The translations under genes and the position numbers were made by a program. A stretch of DNA of 64,000 nt, taken from contig CANKYO010000002.1 of assembly GCA_947488175.1 (NCBI GenBank), positions 186,001 through 250,000 on the forward strand. The letters run 5' to 3'. This document shows positions 50,490 to 59,475 of the stretch, in pieces. Source of the stretch: an uncultured Paracoccaceae bacterium. GTDB taxonomy: Bacteria; Pseudomonadota; Alphaproteobacteria; Rhodobacterales; Rhodobacteraceae. The notes under the pieces were generated by a model. That model saw only the letters and a program-made list of their open reading frames with translations. It did not search any database and had not been told where the DNA came from. Within the stretch, counting starts at the first letter, position 1, and the number at the start of each line of letters is the position of its first letter.

Positions 50490-50827
50490 AATACTCTCTA
50501 CTTGCCGCGTTTCTCGGCATTTTCGCCTCGGGCGCTTTGGCCCATTCTCCGCTGGAAAACACCAATCCGTTGGATCAATCCAGCATCGCGGTGGCCCCTG
50601 AAGAGCTGCAGCTCAGTTTTCGCGGGGGCATGCGGCTGACCCGGGTGACAGCGACCCATGATGATGGCGAGGCCTTTGACCTCGACCTGGCTGGGCAGAC
50701 CGGTTTCGTGTCGGACTACAGCCTGACTTTTCCCGATCAGGGCGCAGGTGTTTATGTGATTGTCTGGCGTGGTCTGGGGGATGACGGGCACGCGCAAACG
50801 GGCGAATTCACATTCACCGTGGAATGA
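50486..50827 (+). CDS. copC: Copper-binding periplasmic protein CopC
   Basis: A 113-residue protein with a signal peptide ending GALA, then HSPLENTNPLDQS. The N-terminal His after cleavage is the Cu(II) ligand of CopC proteins. The rest is a beta-sandwich of the right size. It overlaps the upstream prenyl synthase stop (ATGA) and is followed by copD after 3 bp. Together they probably import or handle copper in the periplasm. Confidence 0.88.
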   Translation: MKYSLLAAFLGIFASGALAHSPLENTNPLDQSSIAVAPEELQLSFRGGMRLTRVTATHDDGEAFDLDLAGQTGFVSDYSLTFPDQGAGVYVIVWRGLGDDGHAQTGEFTFTVE

Positions 50828-50830
50828 CCC

Positions 50831-51685
50831 ATGCCGGATCTATGGGGCATCATTGAGATCATCACAAAGGCGGCGCTCTATCTTGGGGTGCTGACCTCCT
50901 GCGGCACGGCATTTGCGGCCTATATGATCGGGCCGGATCTGGGGCCTTACAGGCGGATCGCGCTGTCCTTTGCCATCCTTGGACTGCTGGCATCGGTGCT
51001 GATCTTCTGTCTGCGGGGGATAACCCTGACCGGGGATGTATCCGGTATGACCGACCCCGAAATACTTGGGCTACTTTGGGGCAGTGCGGCCGGTACGGCG
51101 CTGATGCTGCGGCTGGCCGGGCTTGGCATACTGATACTGGGGCTGGTTCTGCCGGGTGGGTTTGTCACGCTGGCGGCCATTGGTGGGCTGGTGGCGGTCG
51201 GGTCATTCACCCAGGTCGGGCATATATCGCGCTATGACACATGGTGGCTCAGCGTGCTCCTCGCGATCCACCTTGTCGGTGTTGCGTTCTGGATCGGGGT
51301 TCTGATCCCGCTCAGGCGATTGGCGTTGACCAAAGGCAACCTGTGGCGCGCGGCCGAAGTCGGCGACAAGTTCGGCAAGACCGCCCTGATGACCGTGCCG
51401 GTCCTGATCGCGGCAGGTGGGTACATGGGTTACACATTGGTCGGAACGGTCGAGGCACTAACCACAACAGCCTATGGGCAGGCGATCGTGATCAAGGTGG
51501 CGCTGGTTGCCGTGCTGTTGTTCCTTGCCGCCATGAACAAACTGCGCTTCGTGCCTCAGGTCAGGCTCGGCAACCGGGAAGCAGCCGAGAGTCTGGCACG
51601 GTCCATCTCACGCGAATGGGCCGTGATCGGCGGGATTATTGTGGTCACGGCTGTGCTGACCTCGGGGCTGACACTGCCAACGTGA
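50831..51685 (+). CDS. copD: Copper-resistance membrane protein CopD
   Basis: A 284-residue polytopic protein of about eight helices with VGSFTQVGHISRYDTWW and VAFWIGVLIPLRRL, motifs of CopD-domain proteins. It is paired with CopC and starts 3 bp after it. CopCD pairs are associated with copper uptake into the cytoplasm. No regulator such as a copper two-component system is next to it. Confidence 0.88.
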   Translation: MPDLWGIIEIITKAALYLGVLTSCGTAFAAYMIGPDLGPYRRIALSFAILGLLASVLIFCLRGITLTGDVSGMTDPEILGLLWGSAAGTALMLRLAGLGILILGLVLPGGFVTLAAIGGLVAVGSFTQVGHISRYDTWWLSVLLAIHLVGVAFWIGVLIPLRRLALTKGNLWRAAEVGDKFGKTALMTVPVLIAAGGYMGYTLVGTVEALTTTAYGQAIVIKVALVAVLLFLAAMNKLRFVPQVRLGNREAAESLARSISREWAVIGGIIVVTAVLTSGLTLPT

Positions 51686-51706
51686 CCAGACACCGCCCCG
51701 GCAATT

Positions 51707-52153
51707 TCAAAAGTCGCAAGGACCAAACTTTGTGTCCTTGGACCCGAACAGTTTTTGCAGGTCTTTGGACTTGTGTTTGTATTGATAAATGACTTCCGTG
51801 CCTTTCTTGATCGAATAGGCAGGATAACCGTCATGGGCACCCTTCACAGTGCCGCTGCCATCCGCGTTGACCTTGAACTCCATCTCATAATCAATATTGG
51901 GCATGAAACCGACGCCACTGGCCGTCTGCCCAACAGTCTTGAACGTGACAGACTGGTCGGAGAATTCGATATTCTTGATGGTAAAGGCATCACGGACGGA
52001 TTTCAGCTCCCACGATCCGATCTTTGTGGTGCCGGTCACATATGAGGATTTGACCGACTTGGATGAAAAATCAACGTCGATGGTCTGGGTGGATTTCATG
52101 CCGGGCTGTGGATCGAATGACAGGATTTCTGTCTTGATAACAAATGTCGTCAT
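51707..52153 (-). CDS. Unknown 148-residue beta-rich protein
   Basis: A 148-residue protein beginning MTTFVIKTEILSFDPQPG and ending FGSKDTKFGPCDF. No family is recognised. It has alternating hydrophobic strands, many Lys/Ser/Thr and no signal peptide. ATG at 52153 has GAGG six bases upstream; the longer frame to 52276 lacks support. It lies convergent with copD and upstream of nothing obvious, on the minus strand like ispE. Confidence 0.6.
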   Translation of the reverse strand: MTTFVIKTEILSFDPQPGMKSTQTIDVDFSSKSVKSSYVTGTTKIGSWELKSVRDAFTIKNIEFSDQSVTFKTVGQTASGVGFMPNIDYEMEFKVNADGSGTVKGAHDGYPAYSIKKGTEVIYQYKHKSKDLQKLFGSKDTKFGPCDF

Positions 52154-52311
52154 GTTGACCTCATCTTTGTGAATGAAGGCAGAAGAATATATTCGGTCAA
52201 ACTCTGGAGCATGCGCCCCGGCAAAACAACCGTTGATTGTCTCGCGAACGGTGGCGCTGCATGTCGCCCCCGACACTGGGCAGAGGCGGAGGCGGCTCAG
52301 CGATTTGCCCT

Positions 52312-53169
52312 CTAAAGCACCTCAGCCGGGGCGACCCACCAGCTCATCTCTGACACCTGGACGATGCGGGCGACCTGGCGGGCGCTGGCCATGTCCTTGA
52401 CCAGACCATAGCAGGTGGCGCCGGACCCGGACATGCCGGCAGTCGCAACGGCTGGCAGGGCCTTCAGCTTGGCTATCGCCTCCTTGATGGGCGGGGCGAT
52501 CTTGCAGGCGGGAGCCAGCAGATCATTGCGCTGGGCGGTCAGCCAGCGGGCAAAGGCATCAAAATCTAGACCCGGCGGCAGCGGGTCCATCGGCCCGCCA
52601 TCCTTTTGCGCGAGCGCCTTGAACACATCTGCGGTCGGCACGTCAACCGGGGGGCGGACCAGCACCAGCGCGCAGTCTGGCAAGGGGGCGACGGGGGACA
52701 GCACATCACCAATCCCTGACATCCGCGTCGGGGCCGGGGCGCGCAGGCAGACCGGCACATCAGCGCCAAGGGCGGAGACTTCGGCGGCGGTCGCGGGTAA
52801 GGGGGGCACGCCCCACAATTCGGCCAGCATCGCCAGCGTCGCGGCAGCATCCGAGGACCCGCTGCCGATGCCCGCGGCATGGGGCAGGTGCTTTTCCAGC
52901 GTCAGGGCGGCACCCTTGGTCACACCGCGCGTCTGGCGCAGCGCCTCTGCAGCGCGGATCATCAGGTTATCGGGGCCGGTCGGAACGCCCGTCGAAAACG
53001 GACCACTGACGGAAAGACGCAGATCGGGGGCAATACTGGCTGCCAGTTGATCGGCTACGCCAGCAAAAACCACCAGACTGTCCAGCATGTGATAGCCATC
53101 GTCGCGCTGGCCGGTCACATGCAAGGTGAGGTTCACCTTGGCAGGGGCATCCCGCTTAATCGTTGCCAC
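52312..53169 (-). CDS. ispE: 4-diphosphocytidyl-2-C-methyl-D-erythritol kinase
   Basis: A 285-residue GHMP kinase with DAPAKVNLTLHVTGQRDDG (catalytic Lys), the ATP loop LPHAAGIGSGSSDAAA and the C-terminal AGMSGSGATCYGL. It phosphorylates CDP-methylerythritol in the MEP isoprenoid pathway. The start is GTG at 53169, overlapping the TPR gene's stop by 14 bp; the frame upstream is the TPR gene's shadow. The overlap implies co-transcription with the TPR gene. Confidence 0.93.
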   Translation of the reverse strand: MATIKRDAPAKVNLTLHVTGQRDDGYHMLDSLVVFAGVADQLAASIAPDLRLSVSGPFSTGVPTGPDNLMIRAAEALRQTRGVTKGAALTLEKHLPHAAGIGSGSSDAAATLAMLAELWGVPPLPATAAEVSALGADVPVCLRAPAPTRMSGIGDVLSPVAPLPDCALVLVRPPVDVPTADVFKALAQKDGGPMDPLPPGLDFDAFARWLTAQRNDLLAPACKIAPPIKEAIAKLKALPAVATAGMSGSGATCYGLVKDMASARQVARIVQVSEMSWWVAPAEVL

Positions 53170-54862
53170 TGGCGACACGAATGGGCTGCAACCCTTCGTC
53201 GCGCAACACCAGATCCAGACCACGGTCCAGCTTGTCGCGAATACGGGCGGCAGCTTCGGCTTCGGGATCAAAGGACAAGGCGCGGTTCCACTGGAAATGG
53301 GCCTCCGTATGGCGGCCCACGGCCCAATATACATCGCCCAGATGGTCGTTGATCACCGGATCAACGGGCAACAGCGATGCGGCGCGCTCCATATGGCCAA
53401 CGGCCTCGTCATAGCGGCCCAGCTGGAACAGGACCCAGCCCAGACTGTCGATAATGGCCCCGCTATCGGGGCGGGCGGCAGCGGCGGTTTCGATCATGGC
53501 AAGGGCTTCATCCAGCTTTTCACCACGTTCGACCAGCGAATAACCCAGATAGTTCAACACCTGCGGATGATCGGGGCGCAGTTCCAACGCGGCACGGAAA
53601 TCCGCCTCTGCCAGGGTCCAGTTGTCCACCTTATGATAGGCAATGCCGCGGGTGTAATGGACGAACCATTTAACCGGGTTCGCCTCGTCATAAAACTCCA
53701 GCGCACGGGAATAGGCGGCTGCAGCCTCGGCAAAGCGCTGGGCGCGGCGCAGGGTGTCGCCCTTGCTGGCATGAACCTGTGGCAATTCGGGGTGGCTGCG
53801 GGCAAGCGCCTCAAGCACCTCAATCGCGGCCTCTTCGCGGCCAGCGGCGTTCAAAACATCGGCGCGGCCAATTTCGGCGGCATGAAAGGCGGGATCATCA
53901 CGACCGATGGTCGCATAGGTGTCATTGGCCAGGTCGAACTGGCCCAGACTTTCCAAAAGCTCGGCGGTCATCAGCACTGCATCGGTATCGGAAGGCTTCA
54001 GATAGGTCGCGGCCCGGACATAAAGCAGGGTATAGGCGTCGGGGGCGTCATCCTTGATCGCACCGGCGACAGCCTGAAAGATATCGGCGATCCCTTCCAT
54101 CGGGCTTGTGATCGCGTCAAAGGGAACAGCAGTGCCGGACGCCAGCTCAGCACGCAGGGCGGCAGTTGTGGCATCCATGCGGCCGCCAAAGACAGCATCC
54201 AGAATGGCAATCGCATCGTCATTGCGGCCCAGCTGGCTCAACACTTGGGCATGGGCGACAGCACTGCGGATGCTGTAACGCAAGGTACCGCTGCTGATGC
54301 CATCGGCAAACACGGCCTCGGCCCCTTCAAAATCCCCGACAGAGGCAAGGGCATAGGCCTTATGGGTCAGGCCATAAACCGTCATGCCTTCGGTCTCGAT
54401 CACCTGATCGAAACTGGCCAGCGCCTTGGTCATGTCGCCTTCGCCCAGATGGGCCCAGCCTTGGGACAGGCCGTCGACTAACGGGGCAACACCGCGCCCT
54501 TGCTCGAGGGCTGCAAAAATCTCACCCCATTCACCTGTTTTGGCAGCCCGCGCGCTCAGGATCAGGTTGGCGATCTGGCTTTGCGCACCGGTATCAACAA
54601 TCGCTTCGGCAACGGGAATGGCGCGGTCCACCTGACCGAGCGCGATGAACGACGTCATCGCATTTTCCAGCAGAAATCCGTTCGCCGGATCCGACGCCAG
54701 CGATTTGGTGAAATAGCGCGCGCCAGCTGCAAAATCATTCGCGGCCCCGGCATGTCGACCAGCCAGATAGGCCCCTGCATCAGGGTCGGCGATCACTTGG
54801 GTTGCGGGGGAAAGAAGGCACGCCAGCGCAATGGCGGAAATTGAACGTTTAAGCACAGTCAC
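53156..54862 (-). CDS. TPR-repeat periplasmic or exported protein
   Basis: A 568-residue protein with signal peptide MTVLKRSISAIALACLLS, cleaved around VIADPDAG, followed by many tetratricopeptide repeats (e.g. HPQVLNYLGYSLVERGEKLD, SGAIIDSLGWVLFQLGRYD, VDPVINDHLGDVYWAVGR). TPR proteins of this kind scaffold envelope complexes; no more specific function can be read. The C-terminus overlaps ispE. The upstream gap (54863-55531) holds its promoter. Confidence 0.88.
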   Translation of the reverse strand: MTVLKRSISAIALACLLSPATQVIADPDAGAYLAGRHAGAANDFAAGARYFTKSLASDPANGFLLENAMTSFIALGQVDRAIPVAEAIVDTGAQSQIANLILSARAAKTGEWGEIFAALEQGRGVAPLVDGLSQGWAHLGEGDMTKALASFDQVIETEGMTVYGLTHKAYALASVGDFEGAEAVFADGISSGTLRYSIRSAVAHAQVLSQLGRNDDAIAILDAVFGGRMDATTAALRAELASGTAVPFDAITSPMEGIADIFQAVAGAIKDDAPDAYTLLYVRAATYLKPSDTDAVLMTAELLESLGQFDLANDTYATIGRDDPAFHAAEIGRADVLNAAGREEAAIEVLEALARSHPELPQVHASKGDTLRRAQRFAEAAAAYSRALEFYDEANPVKWFVHYTRGIAYHKVDNWTLAEADFRAALELRPDHPQVLNYLGYSLVERGEKLDEALAMIETAAAARPDSGAIIDSLGWVLFQLGRYDEAVGHMERAASLLPVDPVINDHLGDVYWAVGRHTEAHFQWNRALSFDPEAEAAARIRDKLDRGLDLVLRDEGLQPIRVASGND

Positions 54863-55531
54863 AAAGAACCCTTTTTCGGTTTATGTCAGCCTATGGTGAC
54901 GGACGCTGGCATGCAATTGCGACATTGTCAGGGCGGCAAATTGTTGCGGTGGTCGCATTTTTTCAATTGGGCCGAAAACCGCACGTTGATGCCTGTAATT
55001 AAGGCGACGATGCGCGAATTTCGTTAAGATTTCAAAAAACTCTGGCCAGCCAAACTCGGTTTTCTATCATCACTTTGTTACAAAACCGTCATATCCGAAG
55101 GACATGAAGATCATCGAGCGTACGCAAGACCTGCTCGTTATCCGCCCTTCGGGATATCTTCTTCTCATGACATCCTTTGGCTTTCGTATTGCGTTGTCGT
55201 CGCCCGGTTCGACGATGGCCGCATCACCCATGAATAACGGCAAAGCGGTACAAGAATTTGCTGAAGCCCGATCATTCCGTGACCGGGATCCGCGTGCGTT
55301 AAGCTTGGGTTGATGCCTTGTTTTGCTGAGGAACATCCGACGGCCCGGACCGCCGCATACACTTTGATAACGCGGAGTATCCGAAAGCATCTGGTCTGAA
55401 TGGTTTGTGTGACCATTATACGACAACTAGCAATGAAAGGGCGCTATCAACAAGCCGATTTTCTCCTGAATTGACAGCTAGTCTAGAACACAGCAGAAGC
55501 TGACGTATACGCAAAAACACAGAGATAATTC
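54863..55531. other. 669-bp intergenic region with a possible gene remnant
   Basis: AT-richer than its surroundings. A short plus-strand frame at 55104-55313 has GAAGGA before its ATG and reads MKIIERTQDLLVIRPSGYLL, resembling the start of small Rhodobacteraceae membrane proteins before losing likeness. It could be a truncated gene. Otherwise I see only the promoters of the TPR gene and of the lipoprotein. Confidence 0.45.
55104..55313 (+). pseudogene. Possible truncated membrane-protein gene
   Basis: A 69-codon frame starting MKIIERTQDLLVIRPSGYLL after a GAAGGA ribosome site. About the first 27 residues look protein-like and hydrophobic; the rest, from RIALSSPG on, has no family-like pattern. 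It could be the 5' remnant of a longer gene, or chance. Low confidence. Confidence 0.25.
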
Positions 55532-56335
55532 ATGCGCTTCACCTCTTTCACCCTCGCGGCACTAGCGGCAGTTTCACTCTCAGCGTGCGACGCGCTGACA
55601 ACTGACCCCAATAATATTGCCTTCGCCTTCAACCCTGACGACGATGGCACGTCGCTGAACACGACAACCTTCTTTAGGGACAGGGGCGAGAGAATAGTCA
55701 TCACCCCGAACAAAAACGGGGATATCACACTGCTGTCCGACCGAAGCTTCGATAAGGGACAGATCGAATCCCTAAGTACGACCGATGATTCATCTTTGGC
55801 GTTTGTCATCCGCACTGACGACTCAAGCGCCATAGTTGCGGTCGGGCGGGACCCGACCGGACAAGCCTATGTCGGTTCAGTCGTCGGTCGTTATGCCGAA
55901 GTCGTCATGCCAGAAACCGGTAACATCAATTTTCAGGGCGACTACGCTGGCTTTCTTCGCAATAACGAAACCGATCAGGTTGTACGTTTTGTGAATGGGA
56001 CGGCAGTAGTCGTCGCTCAATTCGCGGCCAACGAAACCTACGGCGCTATTCTCAATCGTGAGTTACGTTTCACCGATGACAATAGCCTTGACACCATTCT
56101 CACCCTCGAAAATATCACGCTGGAACCAACGGCGATTGATGGGAACGGCCAATTTGCGGGCAATGCCACAGGTGGCGAAATCCTGGACGGTACTACCACC
56201 GGCGCAAGCCGCTATGGTGGATATGTGTCTGGCGGCGCCGCCGCAGATGAGATTATCGGCGCCGTTATCATGGAACATGATGGTGTCGGCACCTTGGATC
56301 TCACCGAAACCGGCATCTTCATCGCAAAACGCTAG
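55532..56335 (+). CDS. Lipoprotein with TbpB-like beta-barrel C-terminus
   Basis: A 267-residue protein with lipoprotein signal (MRFTSFTLAALAAVSLSAC, lipobox LSAC). The C-terminal half has GNATGGEILDGTTTGASRYG and a closing EIIGAVIMEHDGVGTLDLT, the pattern of the small beta-barrel found in transferrin-binding-protein-B-like and other surface lipoproteins. It is probably anchored in the outer membrane. Ligand is unknown. The gene is AT-richer than its neighbours and followed by a terminator. Confidence 0.72.
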   Translation: MRFTSFTLAALAAVSLSACDALTTDPNNIAFAFNPDDDGTSLNTTTFFRDRGERIVITPNKNGDITLLSDRSFDKGQIESLSTTDDSSLAFVIRTDDSSAIVAVGRDPTGQAYVGSVVGRYAEVVMPETGNINFQGDYAGFLRNNETDQVVRFVNGTAVVVAQFAANETYGAILNRELRFTDDNSLDTILTLENITLEPTAIDGNGQFAGNATGGEILDGTTTGASRYGGYVSGGAAADEIIGAVIMEHDGVGTLDLTETGIFIAKR

Positions 56336-56342
56336 CCGTTCG

Positions 56343-56375
56343 GAGCGACGACGGGGCCTGTCTTCGTCGTCGCTC
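56343..56375 (+). terminator. Terminator after the TbpB-like lipoprotein gene
   Basis: GAGCGACGACG (56343-56353), an 11-base loop and CGTCGTCGCTC (56365-56375) form a perfect 11-bp stem directly after the stop codon. Confidence 0.8.
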
Positions 56376-56488
56376 AACTTGCAAATTTGGACCCGGTGAT
56401 GTGACGGCGCACCTTTTACGGCAAACGGCAATTGAACCAGCGTTGCCGGCCCTCATGCAAACCAGCGGCAAAGGCCGGGTTTAGGTCA

Positions 56489-56624
56489 AATCGTTAACAC
56501 GGCATTCACACTTAAACCGCGCGCATCATTAATCCCGCCAAAACCCGCTTTGGGGTCCGACGCTTTGCCGACGCAATGCCGACCGGCCCAAACTCCGCAA
56601 AAGCAGGAAATTAACCATGATTCG
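56489..56624. repeat. Dispersed element copy B with 11-bp periodic CCGAC cores
   Basis: It starts AATCGTTAAC (GTTAAC at 56493) and ends AATTAACCATGATTCG, like copy A at 29387-29524. CCGAC occurs at 56557, 56568 and 56579, again exactly 11 bp apart, with the block ending CCGACCGGCCCAAAC. Copy A has four units. Between edges and core the two copies have diverged, but TTAA and CCGCCAAA stretches are shared. The element is not in a coding frame common to both copies. Confidence 0.75.
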
Positions 56625-56691
56625 GCAAATTTGCTGATCACCACCGTTGCACACCCCACCGAACGTTGCGTGGCCGCGCCGTTCAACGGTG

Positions 56692-57132
56692 CTACGACCT
56701 CACCCATTTCACGATTTCATAAGCAATGAACAAGGGAGCAGCGACAAGTAAAAGTGCCAACGCGCCATATTCGAAAACCCGCCACCAGAAACTGGTCCGC
56801 ACTTCGTGCTCCGGATAGACAAATGTCCAGCGGCCTGCCTCGGCGGCATCCACTAGCATATCCAGCGTGACGGGCCAGAATGGTATGACCTTACCATCGG
56901 CATCTACCGGAAATTCACGCCGACCCATCGGAGGTTCATCGCCAACAAAGTGAAAGTAATCAATGAATTGCGACAGATCCACGTCGAACGTCTCGGCGAA
57001 GGCTTTCAGCAGTTCGTCAGCATCATCGCCTTCAATACCATTGCCGATGAACACGTCCGAAGGATCGAAATGCCTCGGGTCCACACCGCTGTATTCGACC
57101 ACAAGCGCCAGGATATCTTCGCGAATGCTCAA
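56692..57132 (-). CDS. DUF1493-like protein with C-terminal membrane helix
   Basis: A 146-residue protein. The N-terminal 75 residues (REDILALVVEYSGVD, NGIEGDDADELLKAFAETF) match the acyl-carrier-like fold of DUF1493 proteins, but the usual DSL serine is absent. A C-terminal membrane helix (YGALALLLVAAPLFIAYEI) is present. The start is a TTG at 57132 with a weak ribosome site. It lies 9 bp after ETF-QO in the same direction and may be co-transcribed. Function unknown. Confidence 0.7.
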   Translation of the reverse strand: MSIREDILALVVEYSGVDPRHFDPSDVFIGNGIEGDDADELLKAFAETFDVDLSQFIDYFHFVGDEPPMGRREFPVDADGKVIPFWPVTLDMLVDAAEAGRWTFVYPEHEVRTSFWWRVFEYGALALLLVAAPLFIAYEIVKWVRS

Positions 57133-57141
57133 CGGGACCGA

Positions 57142-58791
57142 TCACATATTCGGGTAATTCGGCCCGTCGCCGCCCTGCGGGACCGTCCAGGTGATGTTCT
57201 GGCTCGGGTCCTTGATATCGCAGGTTTTGCAGTGAACGCAGTTCTGGAAGTTGATGACAAAGCGCGTGTCCTTGCCTTCTTCCTCAACGAATTCATACAC
57301 CCCCGCCGGGCAGTAACGTGCTGACGGACCTGCATATTTCGGCAGATTGACGTCAACTGGAATGGACGGATCGGTCAGCTGCAGATGCGCAGGCTGGCTT
57401 TCCTCGTGATTGGTAAAGCTGAAGGACACGTTCGTCAGCCGGTCAAAGGACAGCGTGCCATCCGGCTTGGGGTAGTCGATTTTCGTGTGCTTGCTGGCAT
57501 CCTCGGTCGCATCCGCGTCGTTTTTGCCATGGCCCATTGTGCCGATGATCGAAAAGCCCAGCGTGTTGGTCCACATGTCCATGCCGCCTATACCCAGCGA
57601 GGCGACAAGCCCGTACTTGGACCACAAGGGTTTGACATTGCGTACTTTTTTCAGGTCCTCGCCAATCTCGCCCTTGCGCACGGCGGCGTCATAACCACCC
57701 ACCAGATCGCCACTGCGGCCTTCTTTGATGGCCTCAATCGCGGCCTCGGCTGCCGCGATGCCAGACAGCATCGCATTGTGATTGCCCTTGATACGCGGCA
57801 CGTTGACCATACCCGCAGAACAGCCCAGCAAGGCACCGCCCGGGAACTCCAACTGCGGCATCGACTGGAAGCCGCCTTCGGAAATCGCACGCGCGCCATA
57901 GGCAACGCGTTTGCCGCCCTTCAGCAGTTCCGCCACCATCGGGTGATGCTTGAAGCGCTGGAATTCCATGTAAGGGAACACATGCGGGTTCTTGTAGTTC
58001 AGATGGACCACAAAGCCCACGTAAACCTGATTGTTTTCAAGGTGATAGATAAACGACCCACCGCCAGCATTACCACCCAAAGGCCAGCCCATCGTATGGG
58101 TCACGGTGCCTTCTTTGTGCTTATCGGGGTCAATCTCCCAGATTTCCTTCATGCCCAGGCCGTATTTCTGCACATCGGATTTGGCGTCCAGTTCGTACTT
58201 TACAATCACCTGCTTTGACAGCGATCCGCGGACACCTTCACCCAGGAACACATACTTGCCGTGCAGTTCCATGCCCGGCTCATAGGACGGGCCGGGGGTA
58301 CCATCGGCGTTCTTGCCGAACTCACCGGCGACCACGCCTTTGACCTCACCATTGTCGCCATAGACCAGCTCTGAACAGGACATGCCGGGGAAAATCTCGA
58401 CACCCATTTCCTCGGCCTGTTCTGCCATCCAGCGGCAGACATTTCCCATAGAAACGATATAGTTACCGTGATTGTTCATCAGGGGCGGCATGACGAAATT
58501 CGGGATGCGCAGCTTGCCGGCCTCGCCCAGCATATAGAAATTGTCTTCCTTGACCGGCACGTTCAGCGGTGCGCCTTTTTCCTTCCAATCCGGGATCAGC
58601 TTGTTCAGACCAATAGGGTCCAGCACCGCGCCCGACAGGATATGCGCGCCGACTTCGGACCCTTTTTCAAGAACCACGACATTCAGATCGGCATCCAGTT
58701 GTTTCAGGCGGATCGCCGCTGACAGGCCAGCAGGGCCAGCGCCCACGATGACCACGTCATATTCCATTGCTTCGCGTTCAATCTCGGCCAT
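57142..58791 (-). CDS. Electron-transfer flavoprotein:ubiquinone oxidoreductase
   Basis: A 549-residue protein with FAD-binding VVIVGAGPAGLSAAIRLKQ at the N-terminus, the long membrane-associated ubiquinone region and C-terminal 4Fe-4S cysteines (NCVHCKTCDIKDP). It passes electrons from ETF into the quinone pool during acyl-CoA and amino-acid oxidation. ATG at 58791 has AAAGGA nine bases upstream; the longer frame to 58947 covers the promoter gap. It is divergent from greA. Confidence 0.95.
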   Translation of the reverse strand: MAEIEREAMEYDVVIVGAGPAGLSAAIRLKQLDADLNVVVLEKGSEVGAHILSGAVLDPIGLNKLIPDWKEKGAPLNVPVKEDNFYMLGEAGKLRIPNFVMPPLMNNHGNYIVSMGNVCRWMAEQAEEMGVEIFPGMSCSELVYGDNGEVKGVVAGEFGKNADGTPGPSYEPGMELHGKYVFLGEGVRGSLSKQVIVKYELDAKSDVQKYGLGMKEIWEIDPDKHKEGTVTHTMGWPLGGNAGGGSFIYHLENNQVYVGFVVHLNYKNPHVFPYMEFQRFKHHPMVAELLKGGKRVAYGARAISEGGFQSMPQLEFPGGALLGCSAGMVNVPRIKGNHNAMLSGIAAAEAAIEAIKEGRSGDLVGGYDAAVRKGEIGEDLKKVRNVKPLWSKYGLVASLGIGGMDMWTNTLGFSIIGTMGHGKNDADATEDASKHTKIDYPKPDGTLSFDRLTNVSFSFTNHEESQPAHLQLTDPSIPVDVNLPKYAGPSARYCPAGVYEFVEEEGKDTRFVINFQNCVHCKTCDIKDPSQNITWTVPQGGDGPNYPNM

Positions 58792-58990
58792 CGACACATC
58801 CTTTACAAAGCGGGGGTAGAACCCCTTATATTCAGTCGCAGCAAGCGTTACCTGATGACAGATTAAGGGGCAATCAAGACACAACGTCAAAATGCCCCGG
58901 CGCGACACCAAATCGCGGGCCGGGCCTTGACTTTGATACGCCCACATAGGCTATGAACGTCCGATTGATAGGTTTTGCCTTGGGGGCAAT

Positions 58991-59461
58991 ATGGAAAAGA
59001 TACCACTGACCCGTGCCGGGTTTGACAAACTGGATGCAGAGCTCAAGCACCTGAAATCGGTGGAACGCCCGGCCATTATCCGTGCGATTTCCGAGGCGCG
59101 CGAACACGGCGATCTGTCTGAAAATGCCGAATATCATTCCGCCAAGGAAAAGCAGTCCTTTATCGAAGGGCGCGTGAAGGAGCTGGAAGGCGTGATTTCG
59201 CTGGCCGATGTCATCGACGTGTCCAAACTGTCCGGCACCATCAAATTTGGCGCGACCGTCGCATTGGTCGATGAAGACACGGATGAGGAAAAGACCTATC
59301 AGATCGTCGGCGAATACGAGGCTGACATCGAAAACGGCAAGCTCAACATGAAATCGCCGCTGTCCCGGGCCCTGATCGGCAAGGATGAAGGCGACAGCGT
59401 CGAGGTGACGACACCCGGCGGCACGCGCAGTTACGAGATCCTCAAGATCAGCTATATCTAG
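58991..59461 (+). CDS. greA: Transcription elongation factor GreA
   Basis: A 156-residue protein starting [18 protein letters not shown], with the two-helix coiled-coil carrying acidic tip residues ([16 protein letters not shown]), then the C-terminal beta-domain ending [10 protein letters not shown]. It rescues backtracked RNA polymerase. It starts a co-directional run to the edge of the window, with the unknown membrane protein 14 bp after it. Confidence 0.96.
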   Translation: MEKIPLTRAGFDKLDAELKHLKSVERPAIIRAISEAREHGDLSENAEYHSAKEKQSFIEGRVKELEGVISLADVIDVSKLSGTIKFGATVALVDEDTDEEKTYQIVGEYEADIENGKLNMKSPLSRALIGKDEGDSVEVTTPGGTRSYEILKISYI

Positions 59462-59475
59462 AAAGCGCGCGTGTC

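Larger units (their letters stand above)
56336..56691. other. 356-bp convergent intergenic gap with terminator and element copy B
   Basis: It lies between the convergent lipoprotein and DUF1493-like genes. It holds a terminator hairpin (56343-56375) and the second copy of the dispersed element (56489-56624). The minus-strand frame 56486-56707 follows the element and has no ribosome site or family likeness, so it is not called as a gene. Confidence 0.6.

Noticed and set aside
56486-56707. A 73-codon minus-strand open frame over element copy B
   Set aside because: It has no ribosome site, it is not conserved with the frame over copy A, and it lies in a convergent gap.
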